A stretch of 64,000 nucleotides of DNA from Pseudomonadota bacterium (GCA_023451735.1 JAEXYH010000071.1:62001-126000); one strand, 5' to 3'. Shown: positions 7,015-16,527, counted from the stretch's first letter. Notes: a model not told the origin generated them from the letters alone. Numbers and translations are program-made.

Positions 7015-9798
7015 TCAGCTCTCCTGCTTCTTGAGAAGCACCGCGCCGAGTGTCGCCAGAATGGGGATGGCGATCAGTAAGGGGATGAAGGAACCGGCTA
7101 AACCGGCGAAATCGAGCGCCTTGGAGAAAGTTCCGCGCGAAATCGTCATGAAATAGCTGGTCGGGTAGATCTGGCCGATGAAGGCACCGGCGCCCTGCAG
7201 CGAGGAGACGGGGTCGGTCATGCCGGAATACTGGGTTGCCGGGATGAGTGTCAGAAGTGCGGTGCCGAAGATGGCGGCGATCTGGCTCGACATGAAGGTG
7301 GACATGAGGATGCCGATCGAGGTGGCGATGATCACGTAGAGAAGAGCAGCCGTGGCATAGGTTATGAAACTGCCGGTAAAGGGCACGCGGAAGATGAGCG
7401 TGGCGAAGGCGACCAGCAGCAGGAAATTCAGCATGCCAAGGACGATATAGGGCAGCTGCTTGCCGAACAGGAATTCAAGTCGCGTCACCGGCGTGACGTA
7501 GAGATTGATGATCGAGCCGAGTTCCTTTTCGCGCACGACGCTAAGCGCCGAGAGCATGGCGGGGATGAGGATCAGCAGGAGCGGGATGACCGCGGGCACC
7601 ATGGCGACGAGGCTCTTGACGTCGGGATTGTAGCGGAAGCGGGTTTCGATGGAGAAAGTGCCCTGGGTTGCTGCTGGCCCGTTGATTTCCTTCGCCTTGC
7701 GGTTCAGCCAGTTGGCGTGCATGCCCTGGACATAGCCGCTGACGGTTTCGGCCCGCTGCGGCATGGCGCCGTCAATCCAGGCACCGATTTCCACCGTATC
7801 GCCGCGCAGCACGTGGCGGCCGAAGCCGGGCGGGATCTCGATCGCCAGGCTGATCTCGCCCTCGCGCATGCGCTTGTCCATGTCGGCATAATCGCGCAGC
7901 GGCTCCTTCTCGATGAAATAACGCGAGCCGGCGATATCGAGCACATAGTCGCGGCTGATCGTTGAGTCGTCGCGGTCGAGCACGGCGAAGGTCAGGTCCT
8001 CGACATCCATGTTGATGCCGTAGCCGATGACGAACATCAGGATGACGCTGCCGAGCACGGCGAGCGTGGCGCGTATCGGGTCGCGCTGCAGTTCCAGCGT
8101 TTCCCGTCGCGTGTAGCTGAACATGCGGCGGACATCGAAGAGGTGGCGCTTTTTCGGCGCATGGGCGTCGTGCGACAGGATCGGTGCGGGAGCCTTTGCC
8201 TCTGCTTTGCTTTCGGTTTTATTGGGGGGCGTGATTCCAGAAGCTTCTTCCAGATAGGCGATGAAGGCTTCTTCGAGCGTCGCTGCATTTCGGCTTCTGG
8301 CGATCCCGTCCGGTGTGTCGCTGATCAGAACCTTGCCGGCATGCATCAGCGAGATACGGTCGCACCGTTCCGCCTCGTTCATGAAATGGGTGGAGATGAA
8401 GATGGTGACATTGTCCTTGCGGGAGAGATCGGCAAGGATTTGCCAGAAGGCATCGCGGGCGATGGGATCGACGCCGGAGGTGGGTTCGTCGAGGATCAGC
8501 ACGTCGGGAGCATGGATCATCGCCACCGCAAGCGACAGGCGCTGGCGGATGCCGAGTGGCAGGCCGTCGGGAAGCGTTTCCATGACGTCGGCAAGGCCGA
8601 AGCGGTTGGCCATCTCGTCGATCCGCGCCGGGATTTTTTCCTCCGGCAGCTTGAACAGACGGGCATGCAGATCGAGATTCTGGCGGACGGTCAGTTCGCT
8701 GTAGAGCGAAAAGGCCTGGCTCATATAGCCGACGCGGCGGCGCACGGCCATGTCGCGGGCATCGACCGTGCGGCCGAAGAGTTTTGCCTCGCCTTCGCTG
8801 GCGGCAAGAAGACCGGTCAGCATTTTCATTGTCGTCGACTTGCCGCAGCCGTTGGAGCCGAGGAAGCCAAAAATTTCGCCGCGCGGGATTTTGAAGCTGA
8901 CATTGTCGACGGCAGTGAAATTGCCGAAGCGCATACTGAGATGGCTTGCCTCTATGGCGTAGTCTTCCGCCCCGTCCTCCTGGCGCGGTGGGATGACGAC
9001 ATCCACGTGGCCGCGCCGTTCGGATTCCGGAAGGAGCACGATGAAGGCGGCATCGAGATTGTCGGTGCCGGTGCGCGAGAGCAGCACGGCCGGCGTGCCG
9101 GTATCAAGCACCTTGCCGCCGTTCATGGCGACCAGCCAGTCGAAGCCGGCGGCCTCTTCCATATAGGCGGTGGCGACGATGACGCTCATGCCGGGGCGGC
9201 TGGCGCGGATCGTATCGATCAGTTCCCAGAATTGCCGGCGCGAGAGAGGGTCGACACCGGTTGTCGGTTCGTCGAGGATCAGGAGGTCGGGGTCGTGGAT
9301 CAGGGCGCAGCAGAGGCCGAGTTTCTGTTTCATGCCGCCGGAGAGTTTGGCCGCGGGCCGGTCGGCGAAGGGGCCGAGGCCGGTGCTTTCCAGCAGTTCG
9401 GCGATGCGCGTCTCGCGCTCAGCCTTGTCCTGACCGAACAGCCGGGCGAAGAAATCGACATTCTCGAAGACTGATAAAGTGGGATAAAGGTTCTTGCCAA
9501 GCCCTTGCGGCATATAGGCAATCCTGGGGCAGGTCGTGTCGCGGTGGCGGACGTCAGACATGTCGCCGCCGAGCACTTCGACCTTTCCGTTCTGGATCGC
9601 GCGGGCGCCGGAGACGAGCGAGAGCAGGCTCGACTTGCCGACGCCGTCCGGCCCGATCAGGCCGACCATGCAGCCGGACGGGATATCGATCGACACGTCA
9701 TTGAGCGCAGTCGTCTTCTTGTAGGTAAGTGACACGTTCTGCAGCCGGACCACCGGCTTGGCGTTGTCGGTCGGGACCTTTGTCTTGGCGGCGTCCAT
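7015..9798 (-). CDS. rbbA: RbbA-like tandem ATP-binding/permease ABC exporter
   Basis: 927 aa with three modules. NBD1 has Walker A GPDGVGKSS, signature LSGGMKQK and LLILDEPTTGVDP. NBD2 has Walker A GSNGCGKST and VLILDEPTSGVDP, but its signature position reads LPLGIRQR instead of LSGGQ, as in RbbA/YhiH proteins. The C-terminal half is an ABC-2 permease with one membrane span, a large loop and about five further spans. ATG at 9798 lies 10 nt after the HlyD stop. E. coli RbbA is described as ribosome-associated, but within this operon the plausible role is energising export together with the adaptor at 9809 and the permease at 5899. Confidence 0.9.
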   Translation of the reverse strand: MDAAKTKVPTDNAKPVVRLQNVSLTYKKTTALNDVSIDIPSGCMVGLIGPDGVGKSSLLSLVSGARAIQNGKVEVLGGDMSDVRHRDTTCPRIAYMPQGLGKNLYPTLSVFENVDFFARLFGQDKAERETRIAELLESTGLGPFADRPAAKLSGGMKQKLGLCCALIHDPDLLILDEPTTGVDPLSRRQFWELIDTIRASRPGMSVIVATAYMEEAAGFDWLVAMNGGKVLDTGTPAVLLSRTGTDNLDAAFIVLLPESERRGHVDVVIPPRQEDGAEDYAIEASHLSMRFGNFTAVDNVSFKIPRGEIFGFLGSNGCGKSTTMKMLTGLLAASEGEAKLFGRTVDARDMAVRRRVGYMSQAFSLYSELTVRQNLDLHARLFKLPEEKIPARIDEMANRFGLADVMETLPDGLPLGIRQRLSLAVAMIHAPDVLILDEPTSGVDPIARDAFWQILADLSRKDNVTIFISTHFMNEAERCDRISLMHAGKVLISDTPDGIARSRNAATLEEAFIAYLEEASGITPPNKTESKAEAKAPAPILSHDAHAPKKRHLFDVRRMFSYTRRETLELQRDPIRATLAVLGSVILMFVIGYGINMDVEDLTFAVLDRDDSTISRDYVLDIAGSRYFIEKEPLRDYADMDKRMREGEISLAIEIPPGFGRHVLRGDTVEIGAWIDGAMPQRAETVSGYVQGMHANWLNRKAKEINGPAATQGTFSIETRFRYNPDVKSLVAMVPAVIPLLLILIPAMLSALSVVREKELGSIINLYVTPVTRLEFLFGKQLPYIVLGMLNFLLLVAFATLIFRVPFTGSFITYATAALLYVIIATSIGILMSTFMSSQIAAIFGTALLTLIPATQYSGMTDPVSSLQGAGAFIGQIYPTSYFMTISRGTFSKALDFAGLAGSFIPLLIAIPILATLGAVLLKKQES

Positions 9799-9808
9799 CT
9801 CGGCGCCG

Positions 9809-10879
9809 TCACTTCACGAGGTTGCGTTCGAGATTTTCGGGCCACGTGGCCTGCGGGTCGAGCCGGACATAGGCCATGCCGGGCAGGCCCGTCTTGACGT
9901 ATTGGATGTATTTCTGGAGCAGTTCCTGGGGGATCTGCGCGCGGACACGGAAGGTCAGTTTCTGGCGCTCTTCCTCCGTCTCGACTGTCTTCGGTGTGAA
10001 CTGCGCAACGTCTGCAACGAAGGAAACCTTGGCTGGGATCGTGTATTGCGGGGCCGCATCGAGCACGAGGCGCACATCGGAACCGATCGAGGTCTGGCCG
10101 GCCTGCGCCGTCGGCAGGAAGAAGGTCATGTAGACATCGCCGAGATCGACGAGGTTGAGGACGCGGCCTCCGGCAGACAGCACTTCGCCCGGTTGGGCGA
10201 CGCGATATTGAACGCGGCCATCGCGTGGCGAGGTGAGCGTGCTGTCGCTAATATCGGTGTCGACGCTGTCGATCTCGGCTTTTGCCGCATCGACGGCTGC
10301 CTCGGCATCGACGACCTGCGCCTTGGCGGCATTGATCGCGGCATCGGAGGCGGCAAGCGATGCCTCGGCGGAGGCAAGCGTGGCGCGCGCGGCAAGTTCC
10401 GCCGCCTCGTTGTCATCCACCACCTGCTGCGACACGGTGTTGTTGGCGAGCAACTGGCGTGACCGGGCATTGGTCTTGACCGCCGAGTCGAGCTGCGCCT
10501 TGCGTTGTTCGATGACTGCGACAGCCGATTTCCGTTCTGCTTCACGCTGGGCGACGAGGCTGTGGGCGGTATCGACGGAGATTTCGGCACGGCGAAGCTG
10601 TGCCTGTGCCTGGCGCTTTCCGGCTTCCAGCTGGGCGGTATCCATCCGGGCGAGAACCTGACCCGCCTTGACGAAATCACCCTCGCGAACAAGCAATTCC
10701 TTCAGGCGACCGGCGGTTTTGGTGGAGATGTCGATTTCCACGGCCTCGATGCGGCCGTTGCTTGAAGTAAAGCCCGTGGCAAGGCTGTCGCCGCGGAAAA
10801 CCGTCCAGGCGTAGTAGCCGATAGCAACCGCCACTACGGCGATTGCGGCCCAGATCCATCCTCTTGCCGATTTCGCCAT
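9809..10879 (-). CDS. HlyD family membrane-fusion (adaptor) protein, YhiI-like
   Basis: 356 aa. One N-terminal membrane anchor (WIWAAIAVVAVAIGYYAWTV), a lipoyl-like half-motif (GRLKELLVREGDFVKAGQVL), a long Ala/Glu/Gln-rich coiled-coil hairpin around residues 90-210, then the second barrel half (GRVQYRVAQPGEVL). ATG at 10879 is favoured over 10885 because the GGGG tract is then 6 nt upstream. It is the first gene of the exporter trio, with its own candidate promoter and operator at 10920-10952 just downstream of the TetR gene. It should link the inner-membrane ABC exporter to an outer-membrane channel not encoded here. Confidence 0.92.
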   Translation of the reverse strand: MAKSARGWIWAAIAVVAVAIGYYAWTVFRGDSLATGFTSSNGRIEAVEIDISTKTAGRLKELLVREGDFVKAGQVLARMDTAQLEAGKRQAQAQLRRAEISVDTAHSLVAQREAERKSAVAVIEQRKAQLDSAVKTNARSRQLLANNTVSQQVVDDNEAAELAARATLASAEASLAASDAAINAAKAQVVDAEAAVDAAKAEIDSVDTDISDSTLTSPRDGRVQYRVAQPGEVLSAGGRVLNLVDLGDVYMTFFLPTAQAGQTSIGSDVRLVLDAAPQYTIPAKVSFVADVAQFTPKTVETEEERQKLTFRVRAQIPQELLQKYIQYVKTGLPGMAYVRLDPQATWPENLERNLVK

Positions 10880-10919
10880 TACCATCCCCGCGCGATTGCA
10901 TTGTTCCCGTGAGCATAAA

Positions 10920-10952
10920 TGTATAGCAAGACGTTTAGTTGACCACGGTCAA
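10920..10952 (-). promoter_or_regulatory. Promoter with palindromic operator for the HlyD-RbbA-permease genes
   Basis: On the minus strand an extended -10 (TGC followed by TATACA, plus positions 10920-10925) stands upstream of the HlyD gene. A perfect 6-bp inverted repeat TTGACC-N2-GGTCAA (10939-10952) lies just upstream of it. A short palindrome at a promoter next to a TetR gene is a likely binding site for that repressor. Binding is inferred. Confidence 0.5.
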
Positions 10953-10981
10953 TGCAACTTTTTGCTGAATGTGAGCGCGGT

Positions 10982-11626
10982 TCAGTCGGGCCGGGTCCCC
11001 TTTACGAAAACGTCGATACAGCGGCGCAGATGATGGTCGCGGTCTTGCCGGCTTGCCCAGTCGCGGCTGGCCGGTCCGACCATTCCGCCGAACAACAGGT
11101 CCATCAGCATGCGGGCACCGCTCGACGTGTCGTCGATCGCCAGCTTCCGCCGCGCCACCTGCAGGTCCAGCCATTCGGCGAGAAGCCGCCGGGACTGCTC
11201 CATCCCCTCACGTCGCAGGATATCACGCAGCTCCGGCAGTTCGGCCGATTCCCGTATGACGAAGGAAATGAAGGCTTTTCGCTCGCGTTCCGCCGTCTCG
11301 TCGATATCGATCATGAAGATGTCGGCCAGCACCTCGTTGACGGGCCGCTCTTCACTTTCGGGGCGGGGCAGATCAAGCATCATCCGGCGATGGGAGCCGA
11401 CGACGGCGAGGAAAAGATCGGCCTTGCTTTCGAATACCCGATAGAGCGTCTGTTTGGAAATGCGACAGCGCGACGCCACGATATCGGTCGTGGTGCCGTG
11501 ATAGCCGAGTTCGACGAAGGTGTGGCGCGCCTCGTCGACGATCGCCTTGCGGCGCTGGTCGTCGCTCTGCGTCTTGGGGCGCCCTCTTGAGCGCTTGATC
11601 TCAGGCATCGCGTCACTGTTCTCCAT
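10982..11626 (-). CDS. TetR/AcrR family transcriptional regulator
   Basis: 214 aa from ATG 11626; ATG 11608 is also possible and has GGAG about 12 nt upstream. An open extension to 11680 would run into macB. A basic N-terminus (KRSRGRPKTQ) precedes the TetR HTH with TDIVASRCRISKQTLYRVFE near residue 55-75. The C-terminal ligand domain is divergent, as usual. It sits between the MacAB-like genes and the HlyD-RbbA-permease genes, 28 nt after macB, and probably controls one or both exporters through the palindrome at 10939-10952. Confidence 0.92.
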   Translation of the reverse strand: MENSDAMPEIKRSRGRPKTQSDDQRRKAIVDEARHTFVELGYHGTTTDIVASRCRISKQTLYRVFESKADLFLAVVGSHRRMMLDLPRPESEERPVNEVLADIFMIDIDETAERERKAFISFVIRESAELPELRDILRREGMEQSRRLLAEWLDLQVARRKLAIDDTSSGARMLMDLLFGGMVGPASRDWASRQDRDHHLRRCIDVFVKGTRPD

Positions 11627-11654
11627 CGATCGCGGTGTGCGCTGCTTGGCAGCA

Positions 11655-13604
11655 TCAGGCAAGGGCGGCCACCGGATCAAGTCGCGAGGCGTTGCGCGCC
11701 GGAAGGTAGCCGAAGGCGATGCCGATCAGGCAGGATGAGACAACGGCAAGCACGATGGGCGCGGTGGTGAAGACGAGGCTGAAGCTCGAGCCGAGCAGGC
11801 TGAAAGCCATCCCGAAGAGAAGCGCCAGCGCCACGCCCAGCACGCCGCCGATCATGCAGACCAGAACGGCCTCGATGAGGAACTGCTGCAGGATATCCTG
11901 TCGCCTTGCACCAACGGCCATGCGCACGCCGATCTCGCTCACCCGTTCTGACACCGAGACCAGCATGATGTTCATCACGCCGATGCCGCCGACGATGAGC
12001 GATATGACGGCGATTGCGCCGATCAGCAGCGTCATCGTCTGGGTCGTGCTGGTGATCGTCTGACGGATGTCATCGGTATTGAGGACGAAGAAGTCCTTGG
12101 TGCCATGGCGGCCGGTGAGGAAGGTGGTCACGGCCTGTTCGGCGACGCCGGTATCGGCATCGTCGCTGATCCTCAGCGTGATGCTGCGCAGCGACTGGTC
12201 GCCGGTGAAACGGGTCTGTACGCTTGTATAGGGCATGTAGATGGAGAGATTGTCGCTGGAGCCGAAACCGCCCTGCTGCGACGAGATCACGCCGATCACC
12301 CGGGACGGCACACTGCCGACCAGGATGACCTCGCCGATTGCCGCGCGGGTATCGCTGCCGAACAGGGTTTTGGCAGTGTTTTCGTCTATCACCGCATCCT
12401 GCTCCATAGCCATGACGCCAGTATCGTCAAAGAACCGTCCGGCGACCAGTTTGGAGCCTTTGACCTCGAAATATCTGCTGCCGACGCCGTTGACCAAGGC
12501 GTTTGCTTCGGTTGCGCCGAAACGGGCGGTCGTGCTGGTTGAAACCGTCGGTGTTGCTGCGGCAACGTAGGAGAGCTTTGCCAGCGCATCGGCATCCGCC
12601 ACCACGAGTGTCTTGACCCGACCCGACCGCATGTCACCGAAACCGTTTCCGGGGAAGACTTCCAACGTGTTGGTGCCGAGACTGCTGATGTTTGCCAGCA
12701 CCTTCTGCTGGCTGCCGGTGCCGAGTGCGACGACGGAAATGACGGACGCGATGCCGATGATGATGCCGAGCATGGTGAGAAACGAGCGCATGCGATGCGC
12801 CTTCAGCGCCTTGCAGGCCATAAGGAAGGCCTCGCGAAAACGGTCGAGACCGGCGCCGACGCGGTTAGCGGGTGTGACGGTTCGGGTAGCGGCTTCCTTC
12901 GTCGGCGCGGGCGGCGCCTTGGGGCGCGTGTCGGAAATGATCCGGCCGTCGGAGATTTCGATGATGCGTTCGGCGCGAGCCGCGACGCTTGCATCGTGAG
13001 TGACGATGATGATCGTTCGGCCTTCGGCATGCAGTTCGTCGAGGATGCGCAGCACTTCCTCGCCGCTTGCCTTGTCGAGCGCGCCGGTCGGTTCATCGGC
13101 AAGGATTACGTCGGCATCGTTCATCAATGCACGGGCGATCGAGACGCGCTGTTGCTGGCCGCCGGAGAGGTGTCCGGGGCGGTGGTCGGTTCGATCAGCC
13201 ATGCCGAGGCGTCCGAGCAGGGCGGCGGCCCGTTCGCGCCGCTGGCTGCGGTCACGGCCGGCATAGACCGCCGGAATCTCGACATTGGAGAGTGCTGAAA
13301 TCTCGTCCAGCAAATGATAGCGCTGGAAAATGAAGCCGAAATGCTCGCGCCGCAGCGCGGAACGGTCGTCATTGTCGAGCGCCGAGGTCTCTCTGCCGGA
13401 AATCGAATAGGTCCCGGATGTCGGCCGGTCGAGCAGGCCGAGAATGTTCATCAGCGTCGACTTGCCTGAGCCGGAAGCGCCGATGATGGCGACCATCTCG
13501 CCCTTTTCAATCTTTAGGTCGACATCTTTGAGGACTGTGATCATGCCGTCGCCGGAAGCATAGTCGCGGCGCAGGCCCTTTAGCGAAATCAATGGTTCTG
13601 TCAT
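11655..13604 (-). CDS. macB: MacB-like ABC exporter (ATPase-permease)
   Basis: 649 aa, matching the MacB family. The N-terminal NBD has Walker A GASGSGKST, signature LSGGQQQR and VILADEPTGALD. A first membrane segment follows near residue 275, then a periplasmic MacB_PCD domain (about 300-520), then three C-terminal membrane spans ending with the FtsX-like ARNASRLDPVAALA tail. ATG at 13604 has GGAGG 7 nt upstream, 14 nt after the adaptor gene. MacB works as a mechanotransmission pump with a MacA adaptor and a TolC-like channel to extrude macrolides, siderophores or peptides. The substrate here is not evident. Confidence 0.93.
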   Translation of the reverse strand: MTEPLISLKGLRRDYASGDGMITVLKDVDLKIEKGEMVAIIGASGSGKSTLMNILGLLDRPTSGTYSISGRETSALDNDDRSALRREHFGFIFQRYHLLDEISALSNVEIPAVYAGRDRSQRRERAAALLGRLGMADRTDHRPGHLSGGQQQRVSIARALMNDADVILADEPTGALDKASGEEVLRILDELHAEGRTIIIVTHDASVAARAERIIEISDGRIISDTRPKAPPAPTKEAATRTVTPANRVGAGLDRFREAFLMACKALKAHRMRSFLTMLGIIIGIASVISVVALGTGSQQKVLANISSLGTNTLEVFPGNGFGDMRSGRVKTLVVADADALAKLSYVAAATPTVSTSTTARFGATEANALVNGVGSRYFEVKGSKLVAGRFFDDTGVMAMEQDAVIDENTAKTLFGSDTRAAIGEVILVGSVPSRVIGVISSQQGGFGSSDNLSIYMPYTSVQTRFTGDQSLRSITLRISDDADTGVAEQAVTTFLTGRHGTKDFFVLNTDDIRQTITSTTQTMTLLIGAIAVISLIVGGIGVMNIMLVSVSERVSEIGVRMAVGARRQDILQQFLIEAVLVCMIGGVLGVALALLFGMAFSLLGSSFSLVFTTAPIVLAVVSSCLIGIAFGYLPARNASRLDPVAALA

Positions 13605-13618
13605 TGCTTCGCCTCCGT

Positions 13619-14830
13619 TCAGAACATCGGCGGCGGGCCGCCCCGGCGGCCGCTACCCGTCGTGGACGACGTGGCTGTCCCTTCGCCGATGACGACCCGC
13701 TCGCCTCCTTCGAGGCCGGATTTCACTTCGGCGGTGATCTTGTTGTTGAGGCCGATCTCGACCTTGCGGGTTTCGATCCTGCCGTCTTTCTCGATGCGCA
13801 CCTGGGATGGCCCGGTCGCGGCGGTTTCCGGCAGGGCGGAGGAGGGGATGGTGAGCACGTTGGAAGCCGAGCCGAGGATGATATTGACCTCGGCGGACAT
13901 ATAGGTGCGGAAGCGGCCGTCTTCGTTGGGGATGTCGAAGACGCCGATGTAATAAATGGCGGAAGAGGACGTTGAAGACGACGAGGAGGATGAACCGGTG
14001 CTTGATGTAGCGACGCTGCTGTCGTCGACGATCGATTCAGGAGCCGGTTCGATGGCGGTCAGCGTCGCGTCATAGGATTTGGTCCGGTCGCCGATCACGT
14101 TGAAGCGTACCTTTTGCCCGGCTTCAACGCGGGTGATGTCGGCTTCCGAAATCTCGGCTCGCACTGTCATCCGGGTCAGGTCGCCGAGGGCGACGATTGT
14201 GGGGGCGGACTGTGTGGCGTTGACCGTGCGGCCTTCCTGATTGACGATCGCCAGAACCGTGCCGTCCATGGGCGCGCTGATACGGGTGTAGCCGACATCA
14301 GCCTGCGCCGTTTCGACGGCAACCTCGGCCTCGGTGATCTGGGCATCAAGCGCCTCGATCTGGGCTGTGACGACTTTGACTTCAGCTTCAGCGGATTGCA
14401 GATCGGCACGCGAGCCCGCCTGTTTTTCATAAATGGCCTGTTGGCGGGCGAGGGTCAGATTGGCGTTTTCGAGTTCGGCGACACGTTCGTTTCGCTGCGC
14501 CTGCACATTCGCAAGGGCTGCTCTGGCGGTTTTCAGCGCATTGTCCTGCGTTGTGGAATCGATAAGTGCGATCAGGTCGCCGGTTTTCACCGTGTCACCG
14601 ACGGCAACCTTCAGGGAGGTGATGCGACCGGAGGCCTGCGAACCGACGGCGACCAGCCGGGAGGGTTTCAGCGTGCCGGTGGCCAGTACTGTTGATTCCA
14701 CATTGCCGCGTGTGACCGGTGTCGTGAGTGTTGCCGGGGTGGAAGCTGATGATGACAGGGTAAACGCTGCACCAGCACCGATGATAACCAGTGCGATAAG
14801 CAGAAATGGCAGGGCCGCCTTGAGACGCAT
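13619..14830 (-). CDS. macA: MacA-like periplasmic adaptor (RND/HlyD superfamily)
   Basis: 403 aa. It has an N-terminal membrane anchor (FLLIALVIIGAGAAFTL), a lipoyl half-motif GRITSLKVAVGDTVKTGDLI, a coiled-coil hairpin near residues 90-170, and the second barrel half MDGTVLAIVNQEGRTV. A serine-rich low-complexity run of about 17 residues (near 275-295, TSSTGSSSSSSSTSSS) interrupts the beta-barrel region. The C-terminus is Gly/Arg-rich (GSGRRGGPPPMF), common in MacA proteins. No strong ribosome-binding site precedes ATG 14830. It is the first gene of the leftward exporter array and pairs with the MacB protein. Confidence 0.92.
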   Translation of the reverse strand: MRLKAALPFLLIALVIIGAGAAFTLSSSASTPATLTTPVTRGNVESTVLATGTLKPSRLVAVGSQASGRITSLKVAVGDTVKTGDLIALIDSTTQDNALKTARAALANVQAQRNERVAELENANLTLARQQAIYEKQAGSRADLQSAEAEVKVVTAQIEALDAQITEAEVAVETAQADVGYTRISAPMDGTVLAIVNQEGRTVNATQSAPTIVALGDLTRMTVRAEISEADITRVEAGQKVRFNVIGDRTKSYDATLTAIEPAPESIVDDSSVATSSTGSSSSSSSTSSSAIYYIGVFDIPNEDGRFRTYMSAEVNIILGSASNVLTIPSSALPETAATGPSQVRIEKDGRIETRKVEIGLNNKITAEVKSGLEGGERVVIGEGTATSSTTGSGRRGGPPPMF

Positions 14831-15327
14831 GCGAAATACTCAATCTTTGTAAAACCGATGAGTACCGATATTGTAGGTCGGCTATGGCCTGTCAACGTGG
14901 TGCACATTAAATGATGGTTAGACTCGGGGTCCAGCCACTCTGCGGCTTGGCTTGGTGCGCTTCGACGGTCAATTTCCCGGCTGCGTATTATCAAAACTAC
15001 GTTAGAGCAGGTGATGGTGGTTGCGCCAACATAGCCGGCTGTGGTCGACTGAACTGTATGGTGACGGAATACGCCTTTTCTGCTTGATATATTTTATCAA
15101 GACGTTGAATTCATTTTGTTTAATCTTGTGATCACCGTCCTCCGGCAAGGCCGGGCGATAATGACGCATATCCTTGCAGGTGATGGCAATGCTTCTCGAT
15201 TGAGCAATCCTGGCATGAAGTGGTATGCCGTCACTCAACCACCATGATGTTCAAAATCAACTTGCCATAATTTATATACGTATTAGTTTGTATGTAAATT
15301 TTCTCCCCATTCAGTTGGAGCTTTCCG
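14831..15327. other. Intergenic region between divergent macA-like and acrA-like genes
   Basis: 497 nt without a convincing gene. Seen: an AT-rich perfect inverted repeat CTTGATA-N5-TATCAAG at 15083-15101, the candidate operator at 15271-15298, and near macA an imperfect repeat ATACTCA...TGAGTAC. The short open frames here lack ribosome-binding sites and have no recognisable composition. Both flanking pumps must start transcription inside it. Confidence 0.6.
15271..15298. promoter_or_regulatory. Candidate TetR/AcrR-type operator upstream of the RND pump
   Basis: Inverted repeat TTTATATAC-N10-GTATGTAAA (one mismatch), 30 nt before the adaptor start codon. Arm sequence, AT-rich composition and size resemble AcrR/TtgR-class operators. 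The regulator gene at 19780 is the natural candidate ligand. Confidence 0.5.
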
Positions 15328-16527
15328 ATGCAAAAGACGCCGCTGCGCGCTCTCGCACTTTTGTCTGGTCTCGCATTTCTGGCCGGGTGCCAGCAGGAGC
15401 AGCAGGGGCAAGCCCAACAGGCGCCGCCGCCAAGCCCTGTCGGCGTGGTAACGATTGCGGCCGAATCACTGCCGATCATCAACGAGCTTCCCGGACGTAT
15501 CTCTCCGACAAGGCTTGCCGAAGTTCGCCCCCGCGTTGCCGGCATCGTCGTGGAACAGGTTTTCGAGCAGGGCTCGCACGTCAATCGGGGTGACGTCCTT
15601 TACCGGATCGATCCGGCTCCGTTCCAGGTCCAGGTCGATAGCGCGGAAGCAACCGTGGCGCGCGCCAAGGCTGCCCAGTTGCAGGCCCGCCAAACCTCTG
15701 ACCGCCAGCAGCAGCTTCGCCGCTCCAACGTTGCTTCCCAGCAGGAATTCGATAACGCGATCTCCCAGCTGGCACAGGCCGATGCCGAGGTTGCGGTCGC
15801 CGAGGCCGGTCTGGCGGAAGCGAACCTCAACCTGCAATATTCGCAGGTCACCGCGCCGATCAGCGGTCGCATCGGCCGCGCGCTGATCACCGAGGGCGCG
15901 CTTGTCAGCGCCAACAGCACCGAAAACCTTGCGACCATCCAGCAGCTTGATCCGATCTATGCCGACTTCACCCAGCAGGCGGCTGACCTGATCCGCCTGC
16001 GCAAGGCGCTGGAAGACGGTCAACTGATGACCGGTGATAATGAGGCTGAGGTGAAGTTGCTCCTTGATGACGGTACGCCTTACGCCCAGTCGGGACGCCT
16101 GCTGTTTTCCGAAGCCGCCGTCGACGAAACGACCGGCCAGGTGACGCTGCGTGGCGAATTCCCCAACCCGGATGGCGACCTTCTGCCAGGCATGTACGTG
16201 CGTGTGCAGATCCAGCAGGGTGTAGAAAAGCAGGCCTTCGCGGTTCCGCAGCAGGCGGTTCAGCGCGATCCGGGCGGGCAGGCAAGCGTGCTTGTCGTCG
16301 GCGAGGGCAACAAGGTCGAGCAGCGTCGCGTCAATGTTGGCCGCGCGCTCGGTGACCGGTGGGTCATTTCGCAGGGTCTGAAGACCGGCGACAAGGTGAT
16401 CGCCGACGGCTTCCAGAAGACCGCGCCCGGTGCCACCGTCAATCCGCAGCCGTGGAGCCCGGAAAAGCCGGCGACAGAAGCGGCTGGCGATTCCTCACCG
16501 GCAGCCCCTGCAGAGCAGCAGAAGTAA
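15328..16527 (+). CDS. RND efflux periplasmic adaptor lipoprotein (AcrA/MexA-like)
   Basis: 399 aa. The lipoprotein signal peptide ends in LAGC (lipobox; acylated Cys near residue 21), followed by a Gln-rich linker. The order lipoyl half, alpha-hairpin (ATVARAKAAQLQARQT...), lipoyl half (APISGRIGRALITEGALV), beta-barrel and membrane-proximal domain is standard for AcrA. ATG 15328 has GGAG about 8 nt upstream. It is 12 nt from the pump gene and co-transcribed with it. It should bridge the inner-membrane RND pump and an outer-membrane factor; none is encoded beside it. Confidence 0.95.
   Translation: MQKTPLRALALLSGLAFLAGCQQEQQGQAQQAPPPSPVGVVTIAAESLPIINELPGRISPTRLAEVRPRVAGIVVEQVFEQGSHVNRGDVLYRIDPAPFQVQVDSAEATVARAKAAQLQARQTSDRQQQLRRSNVASQQEFDNAISQLAQADAEVAVAEAGLAEANLNLQYSQVTAPISGRIGRALITEGALVSANSTENLATIQQLDPIYADFTQQAADLIRLRKALEDGQLMTGDNEAEVKLLLDDGTPYAQSGRLLFSEAAVDETTGQVTLRGEFPNPDGDLLPGMYVRVQIQQGVEKQAFAVPQQAVQRDPGGQASVLVVGEGNKVEQRRVNVGRALGDRWVISQGLKTGDKVIADGFQKTAPGATVNPQPWSPEKPATEAAGDSSPAAPAEQQK

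Noticed and set aside
8500..9300. Loss of function in the second RbbA ATPase domain because its LSGGQ signature is missing
   Set aside because: The LPLGIRQR form is normal for the second domain of RbbA/YhiH proteins; Walker A and B are intact.
8143..9474. Plus-strand open frame opposite the RbbA-like gene
   Set aside because: Fully antisense to two intact ATPase domains; no start signal.
15002..15238. Small minus-strand frame (78 codons) in the macA-acrA interval
   Set aside because: No ribosome-binding site, non-native composition, and it spans a probable control region.
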